Origin: Leucobacter sp.
GTDB lineage: Bacteria; Actinomycetota; Actinomycetes; Actinomycetales; Microbacteriaceae
NCBI GenBank assembly: GCA_031178565.1
Contig: JAPSIU010000134.1
Location: 1 to 7,269, forward strand
Direction: 5' to 3'
Length of the DNA: 7,269 bases
The translations under genes and the position numbers were made by a program. The notes under the pieces are model-generated. The model was not told the DNA's origin. It worked only from the letters and a program-made list of their open reading frames with translations, and searched no databases. This document shows, piece after piece, positions 1 to 5,744 of this stretch; position 1 is the first letter of the stretch; each line of letters begins with the position of its first letter.

Positions 1-1
1 G

Positions 2-364
2 GTCCTCGCGCTCCGCGAAGACCGACCCGTCCGGCTGATCCGGAAGTCCGAGCGGATGATCGTGAGATCTCCGCACGGCGGCATCTCCTACTCCCGGGTC
101 TCACCCGGGAGCGGTCGGCTGGAGGTGCTCGCGGGTGAACTTGCGGCGGGGGCCGCGTCGAGCGAAGAGCCGTGGTCGCACCCGCCGAGCGAGGAGTGCG
201 TGCTCGTGATGTCGGGGACCCTGACGCTCGAGGTCGAGGGCGAGGAGTTCGAGCTCGGGCCGGGCGACAGCGCGTATTTCCAGTCGGTGCGGCCGCACCG
301 CTTCGTGAACCGGACGCCCGACCCCGTGACCTTCACGATCTCCGTGTCCCCTCCGAGTCACTGA
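2..364 (+). CDS. HTH-cupin family transcriptional regulator, C-terminal part (5' end outside window)
   Basis: The frame is open from the window edge, so the true start lies upstream and the internal ATG at 56 is not the start. The visible 120 residues form a cupin_2 barrel. A His-Pro-Pro-Ser-Glu-Glu segment is followed by VLVMSGTLTLEVEG, then the ELGPGDSAYF turn and a PHRFVN strand; the His and Glu residues are in the positions of cupin metal or ligand contacts. In bacteria a C-terminal cupin that ends this way, right after its last strand, is typical of XRE-type HTH-cupin regulators (PuuR/SutR-like), in which the cupin senses a small molecule. The HTH itself is not in the window, so a free-standing cupin protein remains possible. 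The gene lies immediately upstream of, and in the same direction as, the antiporter-PLP enzyme operon, and dyads that could be its operator start 11 bp after its stop. Inferred role: local regulator of that operon. Confidence 0.8.
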   Translation, partial: VLALREDRPVRLIRKSERMIVRSPHGGISYSRVSPGSGRLEVLAGELAAGAASSEEPWSHPPSEECVLVMSGTLTLEVEGEEFELGPGDSAYFQSVRPHRFVNRTPDPVTFTISVSPPSH

Positions 365-374
365 CCCGCCGAAC

Positions 375-407
375 TGAAACTTCATCTGTATTGAAGTTCG
401 ATTCAAT
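375..407. promoter_or_regulatory. Cluster of TGAA/TTCA dyads, candidate operator
   Basis: Three overlapping inverted repeats occur here: TGAA-ac-TTCA (375-384), AACTTCA-N7-TGAAGTT (378-398) and ATTGAA-N6-TTCAAT (390-407, perfect 6-bp arms). The stretch is A+T-rich against a G+C-rich background and covers the -35 element of the next promoter. A repressor bound here would block RNA polymerase. The HTH-cupin regulator encoded just upstream is the natural candidate, by inference from position only. Confidence 0.6.
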
Positions 408-418
408 CTGAGTAAACT
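391..418 (+). promoter_or_regulatory. Sigma-70-type promoter of the antiporter operon
   Basis: TTGAAG (391-396) and TAAACT (413-418) are separated by 16 bp, giving a good match to the housekeeping -35/-10 pattern in an otherwise G+C-rich region. Transcription would start near 424-426, leaving a leader of about 72 nt before the antiporter ATG. The -35 hexamer is inside the dyad cluster, which suggests repression. Confidence 0.6.
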
Positions 419-423
419 GGGTG

Positions 424-492
424 CGCGCGAGAAACTCTCGCGCGAGGACCGCCGTGAAACCTCGGCGGGCCGACCTACTCGGATCACAGGTG
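424..492 (+). promoter_or_regulatory. Structured 5' leader of the antiporter mRNA, possible riboswitch
   Basis: Two perfect hairpins follow the inferred start site: CGCGCGAGA/TCTCGCGCG (424-432 with 436-444, 3-nt loop) and CCGCCG/CGGCGG (449-454 with 463-468, 8-nt loop). A competing pairing, CGAGG (443-447) with CCTCG (460-464), would disrupt both. ACCT (473-476) can pair with AGGT (488-491), the only Shine-Dalgarno-like sequence before the ATG at 497, so translation could be gated by folding. Cation-sensing leaders (Li+-I, or nhaA-I; Na+-I, or DUF1646) are known upstream of antiporter genes, but I cannot confirm membership in a class by eye. Chance G+C-rich pairing is the alternative. Confidence 0.4.
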
Positions 493-496
493 CCCC

Positions 497-2014
497 ATGA
501 GTCAGGACCGGGCGGCAGCGCCCCTCGTATTTCGAATCGGCCTCTTCGGCGCGTTCATCGCGCCCCTCATCTTCGTGGTTTCCACGATCGTGTTCTTCGT
601 GGTGTTCCGAGCCTTCGACATGAACGCGTTGACCGCGGCGGCGCTCGCCGGTCTCTTCGTCGCCGCGCCGTTCGCCCGCAACTATCAGTCGTTCTGGGAG
701 GCGGTGGTGCGAGGCGTCTCCTCCAAGACGTCCGTCACTCTGATCCTGCTGCTCTTCTCGATCGGCCTCACGTCTTCCCTCATCAAGTCGACGGGCATCT
801 CCGAGGGCTTCATCTGGCTCTCGCTCTCCCTCGGCGTGCACGGCGGCCTCTTCATCGCGATCACGTTCGCCGCCGTCTGCGCGATCGCGATGGCGACGGC
901 GTCGTCCCTCGGCACGATGTTCACGGCGTTCCCCATCTTCTATCCGGCCGGCGTCGTGCTCGGGGCGGACCCGGTGCTGCTCGCGGGAGCGATCCTCTCC
1001 GGGGCGCTCTTCGGCGACAATCTGGCTCCCATCTCGGACTCGACCGTCATCTCGTCGACCACGCAGCGCTATCGGACGCGTCAGGGGACCGCCGAGGTGC
1101 CGGGTGTGGTCGGCAGCCGCCTGCGCTATTCGCTCACGGCTGCGGCCGTCGCCTTCTGCCTCTTCCTCGGCATCGGCATCGTGGTCTCGCCCGGGAGCGG
1201 GGCGGTCGCGGGCGCCTCTCCCGATGATTTCTCCGCGCGGGGGCTCTGGATGCTCATCGCGGTGATCGTGCTGCTCGGCACGGCGATCGTGACGCGCAAC
1301 ATCTTCAAGGCCGTCACCGCGGGTCTCGTGTCGGGCATCGTCGTCGGACTCCTCAGCGGCGTTCTCGAGCCGTCGGGTGTCATCGGGGTCGAGGGGGACG
1401 CGATCACCGGCTTCCTGGTCGGCGGCGTGGCGGGCATCCTGCCGATCATCGGCCTGAACGTCGGGATTTTCGGCATGCTCGGCGTGCTCGAGAGCGCGGG
1501 CGTTCTGGACCGCCTCGTGGAGAAGGTGGTCTCGGGCGGCTGGGTGACCACGCCGCGCCGGGCCGAGATCGCGATCGGAGCCGGAATCCTGGCGACGACC
1601 ACCCTCTTCGCCGGGGTGAACGGTCCGTCGATGCTCGTCTTCGGGCCCATCGCGGACCGGATCGGCGCTCAGGTCGGACTGCATCCGTACCGCAGGGCGA
1701 ACGTGATGGACTGCTTCGCGCTCGGCCTCGGCAGCGTCGTACCGGTCGTCAGCTCCTTCCTCTTCATCGCGAGCCTGCTCACGGTCGACCAGGGGGATGC
1801 CCCGGCGCTCGATCCCATGTCCATCTTCACCGGCGCCTTCTACCCGCTCGTGCTGACCTGCGTGATCGCGATCGCCGTCATCACGGGCTGGGGTCGGCGT
1901 TTCGAGGGCGAGAACGGGGCCGTCGAGAAGGACGCGGCGAATGCCGTCATCGTCGGCGATCGCACGCCGACCGACGCGTCGAGCCGCGTCCAGGCCTCAT
2001 CGGAATCACAGTAG
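497..2014 (+). CDS. NhaC-family Na+/H+ antiporter homologue
   Basis: This 505-residue polytopic inner-membrane protein belongs to the NhaC family of the ion transporter superfamily, which exchanges H+ or Na+ for another cation or for organic ions (MleN exchanges malate and lactate). The family signature is clear: FGDNLAPISDSTVISS at about residues 172-187, matching the GD-x-x-SP-x-SD-[ST]-T loop. A second symmetric half holds GVNGPSMLVFG (373-383) and NVMDCFALGLGSVVP (402-416). About 11-13 hydrophobic segments lie between residues 15 and 465, and a charged tail (467-505) ends the protein; full length is normal for the family. The ATG at 497 is preceded by only a weak AGG (488-490). It is followed after 11 bp by the PLP enzyme gene, so it is the first gene of an operon. 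Pairing with a catabolic-type enzyme and a cupin regulator suggests that it may carry an organic substrate rather than serve pH or Na+ balance. The substrate is unknown. Confidence 0.9.
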   Translation: MSQDRAAAPLVFRIGLFGAFIAPLIFVVSTIVFFVVFRAFDMNALTAAALAGLFVAAPFARNYQSFWEAVVRGVSSKTSVTLILLLFSIGLTSSLIKSTGISEGFIWLSLSLGVHGGLFIAITFAAVCAIAMATASSLGTMFTAFPIFYPAGVVLGADPVLLAGAILSGALFGDNLAPISDSTVISSTTQRYRTRQGTAEVPGVVGSRLRYSLTAAAVAFCLFLGIGIVVSPGSGAVAGASPDDFSARGLWMLIAVIVLLGTAIVTRNIFKAVTAGLVSGIVVGLLSGVLEPSGVIGVEGDAITGFLVGGVAGILPIIGLNVGIFGMLGVLESAGVLDRLVEKVVSGGWVTTPRRAEIAIGAGILATTTLFAGVNGPSMLVFGPIADRIGAQVGLHPYRRANVMDCFALGLGSVVPVVSSFLFIASLLTVDQGDAPALDPMSIFTGAFYPLVLTCVIAIAVITGWGRRFEGENGAVEKDAANAVIVGDRTPTDASSRVQASSESQ

Positions 2015-2025
2015 GGAGAATTTTC

Positions 2026-3174
2026 ATGACACACACGACCGCAGCACTGACCCCCGCCCAGTTCCGCCGCAGCTTCCCGGCGCTCGACGAGGCACCTCAT
2101 TTCGCGAGCTGCAGTCAGGGAGCGCTCTCGGACCGCCTTGCGCACACGATGCAGCGCATGACGGCCGGACTCATGGACGAACAGGCGCCCTGGGGATCCT
2201 GGGTCGGCAAGGTGGAGGAGTATCGCAGCCTCGCGGGCCGCTTCCTCGATGTCGACGGCGAGAACGTCGCGGTGCTCTCCTGCGCCTCGGAGGGGGCCTA
2301 CCAGGTGGTCTCCTCACTCGACTGGAGCGGCGATCGGAACCGGCTCGTCACGTCGGATCTCGAGTTCCCGTCCGTCGGCAATGTGTGGCGGGCGCAGCAC
2401 GAAGCGATCGAGGTGGTCAACGTCGCGGGCGTCGAGGCCGCGCTGCACGCCGAGAACTGGATCCCGCTGATCGACGAGCGCACGAAGCTCGTCTCGATCC
2501 CGCTCGTGAGCTACATCAACGGCACACGACCGGAGGTCGAGCGTGTGATCGAGCACGCGCACTCCGTCGGGGCGCTCGTGTTCGTCGACGCGTATCAGGG
2601 CGCGGGAGTGGTTCCCTTCTCCGCGACGGAGCTGAAGTGCGACTTCCTCGTGAGCGGCAATCTGAAGTACCTGCTCGGCCTCCCGGGGATCGCGATGCTG
2701 TACGTGCGGGATTGCGCGAACGTGGAGCGCGCGGCGCAGCTCACGGGCTGGTTCGGCAGAGTCAACCCCTTCGCGTTCGACCCGGCGGGCGTCGACTACC
2801 CGCAGAACGCGCGCCGTTTCGAGCTGGGCACCCATCCGATCCCGTCCGCGTACGCGGGCGTCGCGGGCTTCGAGATGATCGCCCAGGTCGACCCGGTCGA
2901 GGCCTGGGACCACGTCGTCGCCCTGCGCGAGCGCCTGGCGGAGGAGCTCGTGGCGCTCGGTCTGACGATCGACTACCCCGAGGATCCCGCGCATCGCGGC
3001 CCTCAGGTCGCTCTGATGGGAGAGGATCCCGACGCGCTCGCCGCTCGCCTCGCCGAGCGCCGGATCGGAACATCGCCGCGCGGAGAGCGCCTGCGTCTCT
3101 CGCTGCACGCCTACTCCGCGGAGCGCGACATCGACGCGCTCGTGAGCGCGCTGCGCGAGGTGCGGGAGCGGTAG
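2026..3174 (+). CDS. Aminotransferase class V-fold PLP-dependent enzyme
   Basis: This 382-residue soluble fold-type I PLP enzyme belongs to the class V group (cysteine desulfurase, kynureninase, isopenicillin-N epimerase-like). Visible landmarks in order: an N-terminal FASCSQGALS (26-35) in place of the usual YLDNAA/G segment; CASEGAYQVV (86-95) in the cofactor phosphate region; VFVDAYQGAG (185-194) with the PLP-ring Asp188 and Gln191; SGNLKYLLGLPG (210-221) with Lys214 as the Schiff-base lysine; and RLRLSLHAYS (355-364) with an arginine (Arg356 or Arg358) placed to bind a substrate carboxylate. There is no C-terminal cysteine loop like that of a cysteine desulfurase, so sulfur mobilisation is unlikely. 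A strong AGGGAGA (2013-2019), overlapping the upstream stop codon, supports the ATG start and translational linkage to the antiporter gene. The reaction cannot be named. A transamination, lyase or hydrolase step on an amino compound imported by the antiporter is a reasonable inference. Confidence 0.9.
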   Translation: MTHTTAALTPAQFRRSFPALDEAPHFASCSQGALSDRLAHTMQRMTAGLMDEQAPWGSWVGKVEEYRSLAGRFLDVDGENVAVLSCASEGAYQVVSSLDWSGDRNRLVTSDLEFPSVGNVWRAQHEAIEVVNVAGVEAALHAENWIPLIDERTKLVSIPLVSYINGTRPEVERVIEHAHSVGALVFVDAYQGAGVVPFSATELKCDFLVSGNLKYLLGLPGIAMLYVRDCANVERAAQLTGWFGRVNPFAFDPAGVDYPQNARRFELGTHPIPSAYAGVAGFEMIAQVDPVEAWDHVVALRERLAEELVALGLTIDYPEDPAHRGPQVALMGEDPDALAARLAERRIGTSPRGERLRLSLHAYSAERDIDALVSALREVRER

Positions 3175-3182
3175 CCGGCCTG

Positions 3183-3196
3183 CCCGCACTCGCGGG
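3183..3196 (+). repeat. Short hairpin before the main terminator
   Basis: CCCGC (3183-3187) pairs with GCGGG (3192-3196) around a 4-nt loop, 9 bp after the PLP enzyme stop codon. It may help protect the transcript end or assist termination. The stem has only 5 bp and could be chance in this base composition. Confidence 0.3.
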
Positions 3197-3207
3197 TCGT
3201 CCGCGTG

Positions 3208-3251
3208 GAACGAGGAAGGGGCCCGGCAGATGCCGGGCCCCTTCCTCGTTC
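3208..3251. terminator. Bidirectional intrinsic terminator, perfect 20-bp stem
   Basis: The arms at 3209-3228 and 3231-3250 are perfectly complementary over 20 bp, and a further G-C pair (3208/3251) extends the stem. The centre reads GGGGCCCGGCA-GA-TGCCGGGCCCC. It lies between two converging genes, 34 bp after the PLP enzyme stop and 14 bp beyond the end of the Bax-inhibitor-like gene. No long U tract follows on either strand, which is common for strong stems in high-GC actinobacteria. The symmetry lets it serve both transcripts. Confidence 0.85.
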
Positions 3252-3264
3252 TCGAAGATCGCGC

Positions 3265-4089
3265 TCAGTCGCCGCGCAGGATCGCGAGGATGCGCAGGAT
3301 CTCGACGTAGAGCCAGATCAGCGTGACCATGAGGCCGAACGCGGCGGACCACGCCCACTTCTCGGGAACGCGGTTCTTGACGCCGTTCTGGATCAGCTCG
3401 AAGTCCATGACGAGCGAGTAGGCGGCGAGGAGCACGGCGAGTGCGCCGATCGCGACGCCGAGCCAACCCGAGCGCATGCCGAACGGATTGTCGGTGAGCC
3501 CGAACATCACCATGCCGAAGTTGATGAGCGAGAACGCCGCATAGCCGATGATCGCGACCATGAAGATCTTGTTGAGGCGGGGGCTCGTGCGCACCTTGCC
3601 GCTGCGGAAGAGCAGCAGGGTCACGCCGAAGACCGAGAGCGTGCCGATGATCGCCTGCGAGACGATCCCGGCCCACTGAGCCTCGAAGATCCCGGAGATG
3701 CCCCCGAGGAAGACGCCCTGGAAGACCGCGTAGAGCACGATCAGGGGAACGCTCGGCTCCTTCTTGAACGCGTTGACGAGGCCGAGCACGAGGCCGATGA
3801 TCGCCGCGGGCAGCGCGAGGGCCGGCATGAACCAGCCGACGGCGCCGAAGGCGAGCACGATGAGGAACAGCATCACCGTCTTCGAGATGGTGTTCTCGTA
3901 GGTCATCGGCTTGTCGGAGGGGGTGATGACCGGCGGCTGTTCGATCCCCGCACCCGCGTCGGCGACGGGCGTGTCGACGCCCGGACGCTGCGTCTGTGCC
4001 GCGGGCTGCTCGTAGATACGGCGCAGCTCGTCAGCGGTGAGGGTCTTGCCGTTCAGTGCCGGGTTGTTGCTGAGAGCCGGATTGCTCAT
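3265..4089 (-). CDS. Bax inhibitor-1/YccA family membrane protein
   Basis: This 274-residue protein belongs to the Bax inhibitor-1 (TMBIM)/YccA family of multipass membrane proteins. Bacterial members such as B. subtilis YetJ behave as pH-dependent Ca2+ leak channels, and E. coli YccA modulates FtsH proteolysis. The first 65 residues are hydrophilic and proline-rich, beginning with a doubled NPAL (3-6, 9-12), as in actinobacterial members. Seven hydrophobic segments follow, at roughly 70-88, 91-107, 115-134, 143-162, 173-197, 208-228 and 245-270. Segment 6 ends in VMDFELIQNGV (Asp229, Glu231), and segment 7 has WLYVEILRIL (Glu263); these acidic positions correspond to the family's conserved C-terminal charged core. 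AAAGGA (plus-strand 4099-4104) lies 9 nt upstream of the ATG and supports the start. It appears monocistronic, and its transcript runs into the shared terminator. A function more specific than the family assignment cannot be given. Confidence 0.93.
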   Translation of the reverse strand: MSNPALSNNPALNGKTLTADELRRIYEQPAAQTQRPGVDTPVADAGAGIEQPPVITPSDKPMTYENTISKTVMLFLIVLAFGAVGWFMPALALPAAIIGLVLGLVNAFKKEPSVPLIVLYAVFQGVFLGGISGIFEAQWAGIVSQAIIGTLSVFGVTLLLFRSGKVRTSPRLNKIFMVAIIGYAAFSLINFGMVMFGLTDNPFGMRSGWLGVAIGALAVLLAAYSLVMDFELIQNGVKNRVPEKWAWSAAFGLMVTLIWLYVEILRILAILRGD

Positions 4090-4125
4090 GCGTCGGAATC
4101 CTTTCCTGGCGTATGGTTCCCCATC

Positions 4126-4131
4126 AGCCTA
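4126..4131 (-). promoter_or_regulatory. Possible -10 element of the Bax-inhibitor-like gene
   Basis: Read on the minus strand, TAGGCT (4131 down to 4126) fits TANNNT and would give a leader of about 30 nt that includes the AAAGGA ribosome site. No convincing -35 hexamer is present at 16-18 bp upstream, so this is a weak call. Confidence 0.3.
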
Positions 4132-4298
4132 TCCGAGCATCGCTTTGCAGCGGGTGTGAGATCGCCGATCGGCCTCGGTCCGACGCGGATGTTCGCGCAC
4201 AGCGGTGCGGGACGGCAGGAGTGCGCGGACGAATGCGGTTCGATCTTCGCTCACAGTAAGCATCCGCAGTTTGATATCCACAGATCTGGATTCCCGCC

Positions 4299-4315
4299 CC
4301 GGCTCTGTGAGCCGG
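4299..4315. repeat. 7-bp perfect inverted repeat upstream of the small membrane protein gene
   Basis: CCGGCTC and GAGCCGG flank a 3-nt TGT loop. It lies just before TATCGT (4321-4326) and 60 bp before the next gene's ATG. It could be an operator near a promoter or an RNA hairpin; nothing seen decides between these. Confidence 0.4.
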
Positions 4316-4375
4316 TGACGTATCGTAGTGGCTGAGAAAACCTGTCGGGCACGTCGGAGCCGGAGGAGGTGCAGT

Positions 4376-4654
4376 ATGTCGCTCGAAATGCATACGACCC
4401 TGGTCACCGCTGCAGTTCTGCTGATCTCGCTCGCAGGCGGGTTCGGCTGGATGATTCATCGGATGGATGCCTCGGAGATCCGGCTGGCCACAAGGATCGA
4501 AGCTGTGGACGAGGGGCTTTCGCGCAGGATCGAAGCCGTGGACGCGAAGCTCTCCGAGCAGATCTTCGACGCGCGGCAGGATCTCACCGATGTGAAGGTC
4601 TCTGTCGCCAGGCGGGAGAGCCCGTCGAGACCTCCGCTGATTCTCGCCCGGTGA
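4376..4654 (+). CDS. Small single-pass membrane protein with hendecad coiled coil
   Basis: The start is set by a strong GGAGGAGGT (4362-4370) placed 5 nt before the ATG. The 92-residue product has a hydrophobic helix at about residues 8-27 (TLVTAAVLLISLAGGFGWMI). It is followed by a charged amphipathic region of three 11-residue units: RIEAVDEGLSR (40-50), RIEAVDAKLSE (51-61) and QIFDARQDLTD (62-72). Such hendecads form right-handed or straight helical bundles. The last 20 residues are basic and proline-containing. By its layout it is a membrane-anchored oligomerising or scaffold protein with its coiled coil probably cytoplasmic; the Arg/Lys-rich flank after the helix fits an N-out topology. 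I do not recognise a named family. It lies 68 bp before the phosphodiesterase gene, which seems to have its own promoter, so joint function is not implied. Confidence 0.75.
   Translation: MSLEMHTTLVTAAVLLISLAGGFGWMIHRMDASEIRLATRIEAVDEGLSRRIEAVDAKLSEQIFDARQDLTDVKVSVARRESPSRPPLILAR
4493..4591 (+). repeat. Three tandem 33-bp units encoding an 11-residue repeat
   Basis: Units lie at 4493-4525, 4526-4558 and 4559-4591 within the small membrane protein gene. The first two share 18 of 19 bases over their first part (AGGATCGAAGC, one change, then GTGGACG), so they look like a recent duplication. The third has diverged and keeps only the pattern of hydrophobic and charged residues. Confidence 0.65.
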
Positions 4655-4709
4655 CCGAGCCGCCACCCGCGTCGGCTGATCGCGGGCCACAGTCGATCCG
4701 CCGCTGTTT

Positions 4710-4715
4710 TAGGGT
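4710..4715 (+). promoter_or_regulatory. -10 element of the phosphodiesterase gene, leaderless transcript likely
   Basis: TAGGGT fits the actinobacterial TANNNT -10 and ends 7 bp before the ATG at 4723. Transcription would therefore start at or within a base of the start codon. The -35 region is weak. The same bases (AGGGTG) could instead be read as a poor ribosome site if transcription starts upstream. Confidence 0.5.
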
Positions 4716-4722
4716 GGGATGC

Positions 4723-5742
4723 ATGGACAGCCGGGATCGAGGCCCGCTCGTGATCGGGCACCGCGGCGCGCCGGGGTACCGGCCCGAGCACTCCGCCTCC
4801 GCCTATCGCCTCGCTTTCGAACTCGGAGCCGACGCCGTCGAACCCGACATCGTCGTGACCCGGGACGGCGTGCTGGTCGTGCGCCACGAGAACGAGATCT
4901 CCGGCACGACCGACGTGGCCGATCGGCGCGAGTTCGCGGACCGCCGCACCACGAAGTCGGTCGACGGGAAGCGCCTCACGGGCTGGTTCACCGAGGATTT
5001 CACCTGGGCCGAGCTGTCGACGCTGCGCTGCCGCGAGCGGCTGGGTCGGGTGCGGCCCGAGAACCGCGACTACGACGACGTCGAGCCGGTGCTGCGGCTC
5101 GGCGACGTGCTCGGGATCGTGGATGCCGAGAGCGCTCGCCTCGGCCGCGATCTCCAGGTGGTGATCGAGATCAAGCACGCGCAGTTCCTGCTCGACCAGG
5201 GCCACGACATCGGAGCGCTGCTGCTCGACGAGCTCGTCGCCCGCGGCTGGGACGACCGCGCCGACCGACTCGTGATCGAGTGCTTCGAGCTGAGCGTGCT
5301 GGAGCGGCTCCGGGACGCCGGCGCGCGCGCGAGCCTCGTGTTCCTCGCCGAGCGATTCGGGTCGCCGGCCGACGAGAGCGCCAGGCCCGGACGGTCGCAC
5401 AGCTACGCCTGGTACCGCAGCGATCCGGGGCTCGACCTGCTCGCGTCCCGCGTGGAGGGGATCAGCGTCGCCAAGGGCAACCTGATCCGTCTGGGCGCGC
5501 TCGGCCGCGCCGTGGGTACGACCGACCTGGTGCGGCGGGCGCACGAGCGCGGACTGCGCGTCTTCACCTGGACGCTGCGCCCCGAGAACCGCTTCCTCAA
5601 CGTGCGCTTCCAGACCTCGGTCCGGGGGGCGGACTGGGGTGACTGGCAGAGCGAGTTCTCGCTCGTGCTGAGCTCGGGGGTCGACGGCATCTTCGTGGAT
5701 CACCCCGATCTCGGAGTGGCGATCCGCGACGCGCAGCCGTAG
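4723..5742 (+). CDS. Glycerophosphodiester phosphodiesterase, GlpQ-like, cytoplasmic
   Basis: This 339-residue GDPD-family TIM-barrel enzyme hydrolyses glycerophosphodiesters, the deacylation products of phospholipids, to sn-glycerol 3-phosphate and an alcohol. The catalytic signature is intact. IGHRGAPGYRPEHSASAY holds His13 and Arg14; VEPDIVVTRDG holds the metal ligands Glu40 and Asp42; VVRHE supplies the second catalytic His55; VIEIKH supplies Glu149 and Lys151. Later conserved parts are FTWTLRPENR (281-290) and the GVDGIFVDHPDL end (319-330). The FTWAELSTLRCRERL insert (93-107) and the length resemble GlpQ more than short UgpQ-type enzymes. GlpQ is normally exported, but this protein starts 12 residues before HRG with no signal peptide, so it should act on cytoplasmic substrates. 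The ATG at 4723 is chosen because the frame upstream is not protein-like and a -10 box sits just before it. It ends 2 bp from the convergent asparaginase gene. Confidence 0.93.
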   Translation: MDSRDRGPLVIGHRGAPGYRPEHSASAYRLAFELGADAVEPDIVVTRDGVLVVRHENEISGTTDVADRREFADRRTTKSVDGKRLTGWFTEDFTWAELSTLRCRERLGRVRPENRDYDDVEPVLRLGDVLGIVDAESARLGRDLQVVIEIKHAQFLLDQGHDIGALLLDELVARGWDDRADRLVIECFELSVLERLRDAGARASLVFLAERFGSPADESARPGRSHSYAWYRSDPGLDLLASRVEGISVAKGNLIRLGALGRAVGTTDLVRRAHERGLRVFTWTLRPENRFLNVRFQTSVRGADWGDWQSEFSLVLSSGVDGIFVDHPDLGVAIRDAQP

Positions 5743-5744
5743 CC

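Larger units (their letters stand above)
4090..4375. other. Divergent intergenic region
   Basis: This 286-bp stretch separates the minus-strand Bax-inhibitor-like gene from the plus-strand small membrane protein gene and should hold both promoters. I see a possible minus-strand -10 (4126-4131), a TTGATA (4271-4276) without a matching -10, a TATCGT (4321-4326) that could be the plus-strand -10, and one hairpin or dyad at 4299-4315. Open frames crossing it have unconvincing composition and no ribosome site, so I call no gene here. Confidence 0.6.

Noticed and set aside
101..1684. Very long minus-strand open frame (527 codons) antisense to the cupin and antiporter genes
   Set aside because: It is rich in Arg, Asp, Glu and Gly with no domain logic, as expected for the mirror frame of a G+C-rich gene, and the plus-strand antiporter is unmistakable.
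4274..4282. ATATCCACA, one mismatch from a DnaA box (TTATCCACA)
   Set aside because: It is a single copy with no A+T-rich unwinding region and no neighbouring dnaA, dnaN or parAB genes. It is most likely chance.
3205..4335. Plus-strand open frame opposite the Bax-inhibitor-like gene
   Set aside because: It is low-complexity, charged sequence antisense to a clear seven-helix protein, and its start lies inside the terminator.
4129..4407. Minus-strand small open frame in the divergent intergenic region
   Set aside because: It has no ribosome site or recognisable domain and a composition unlike the neighbouring genes, and it runs over the start of the small membrane protein gene.
4666..4686. 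CCCGCG/CGCGGG hairpin with a 9-nt loop between the small membrane protein and phosphodiesterase genes
   Set aside because: The stem has only 6 bp with a large loop and no U tract, and such pairings are expected by chance at this G+C content. It is too weak to call a terminator.
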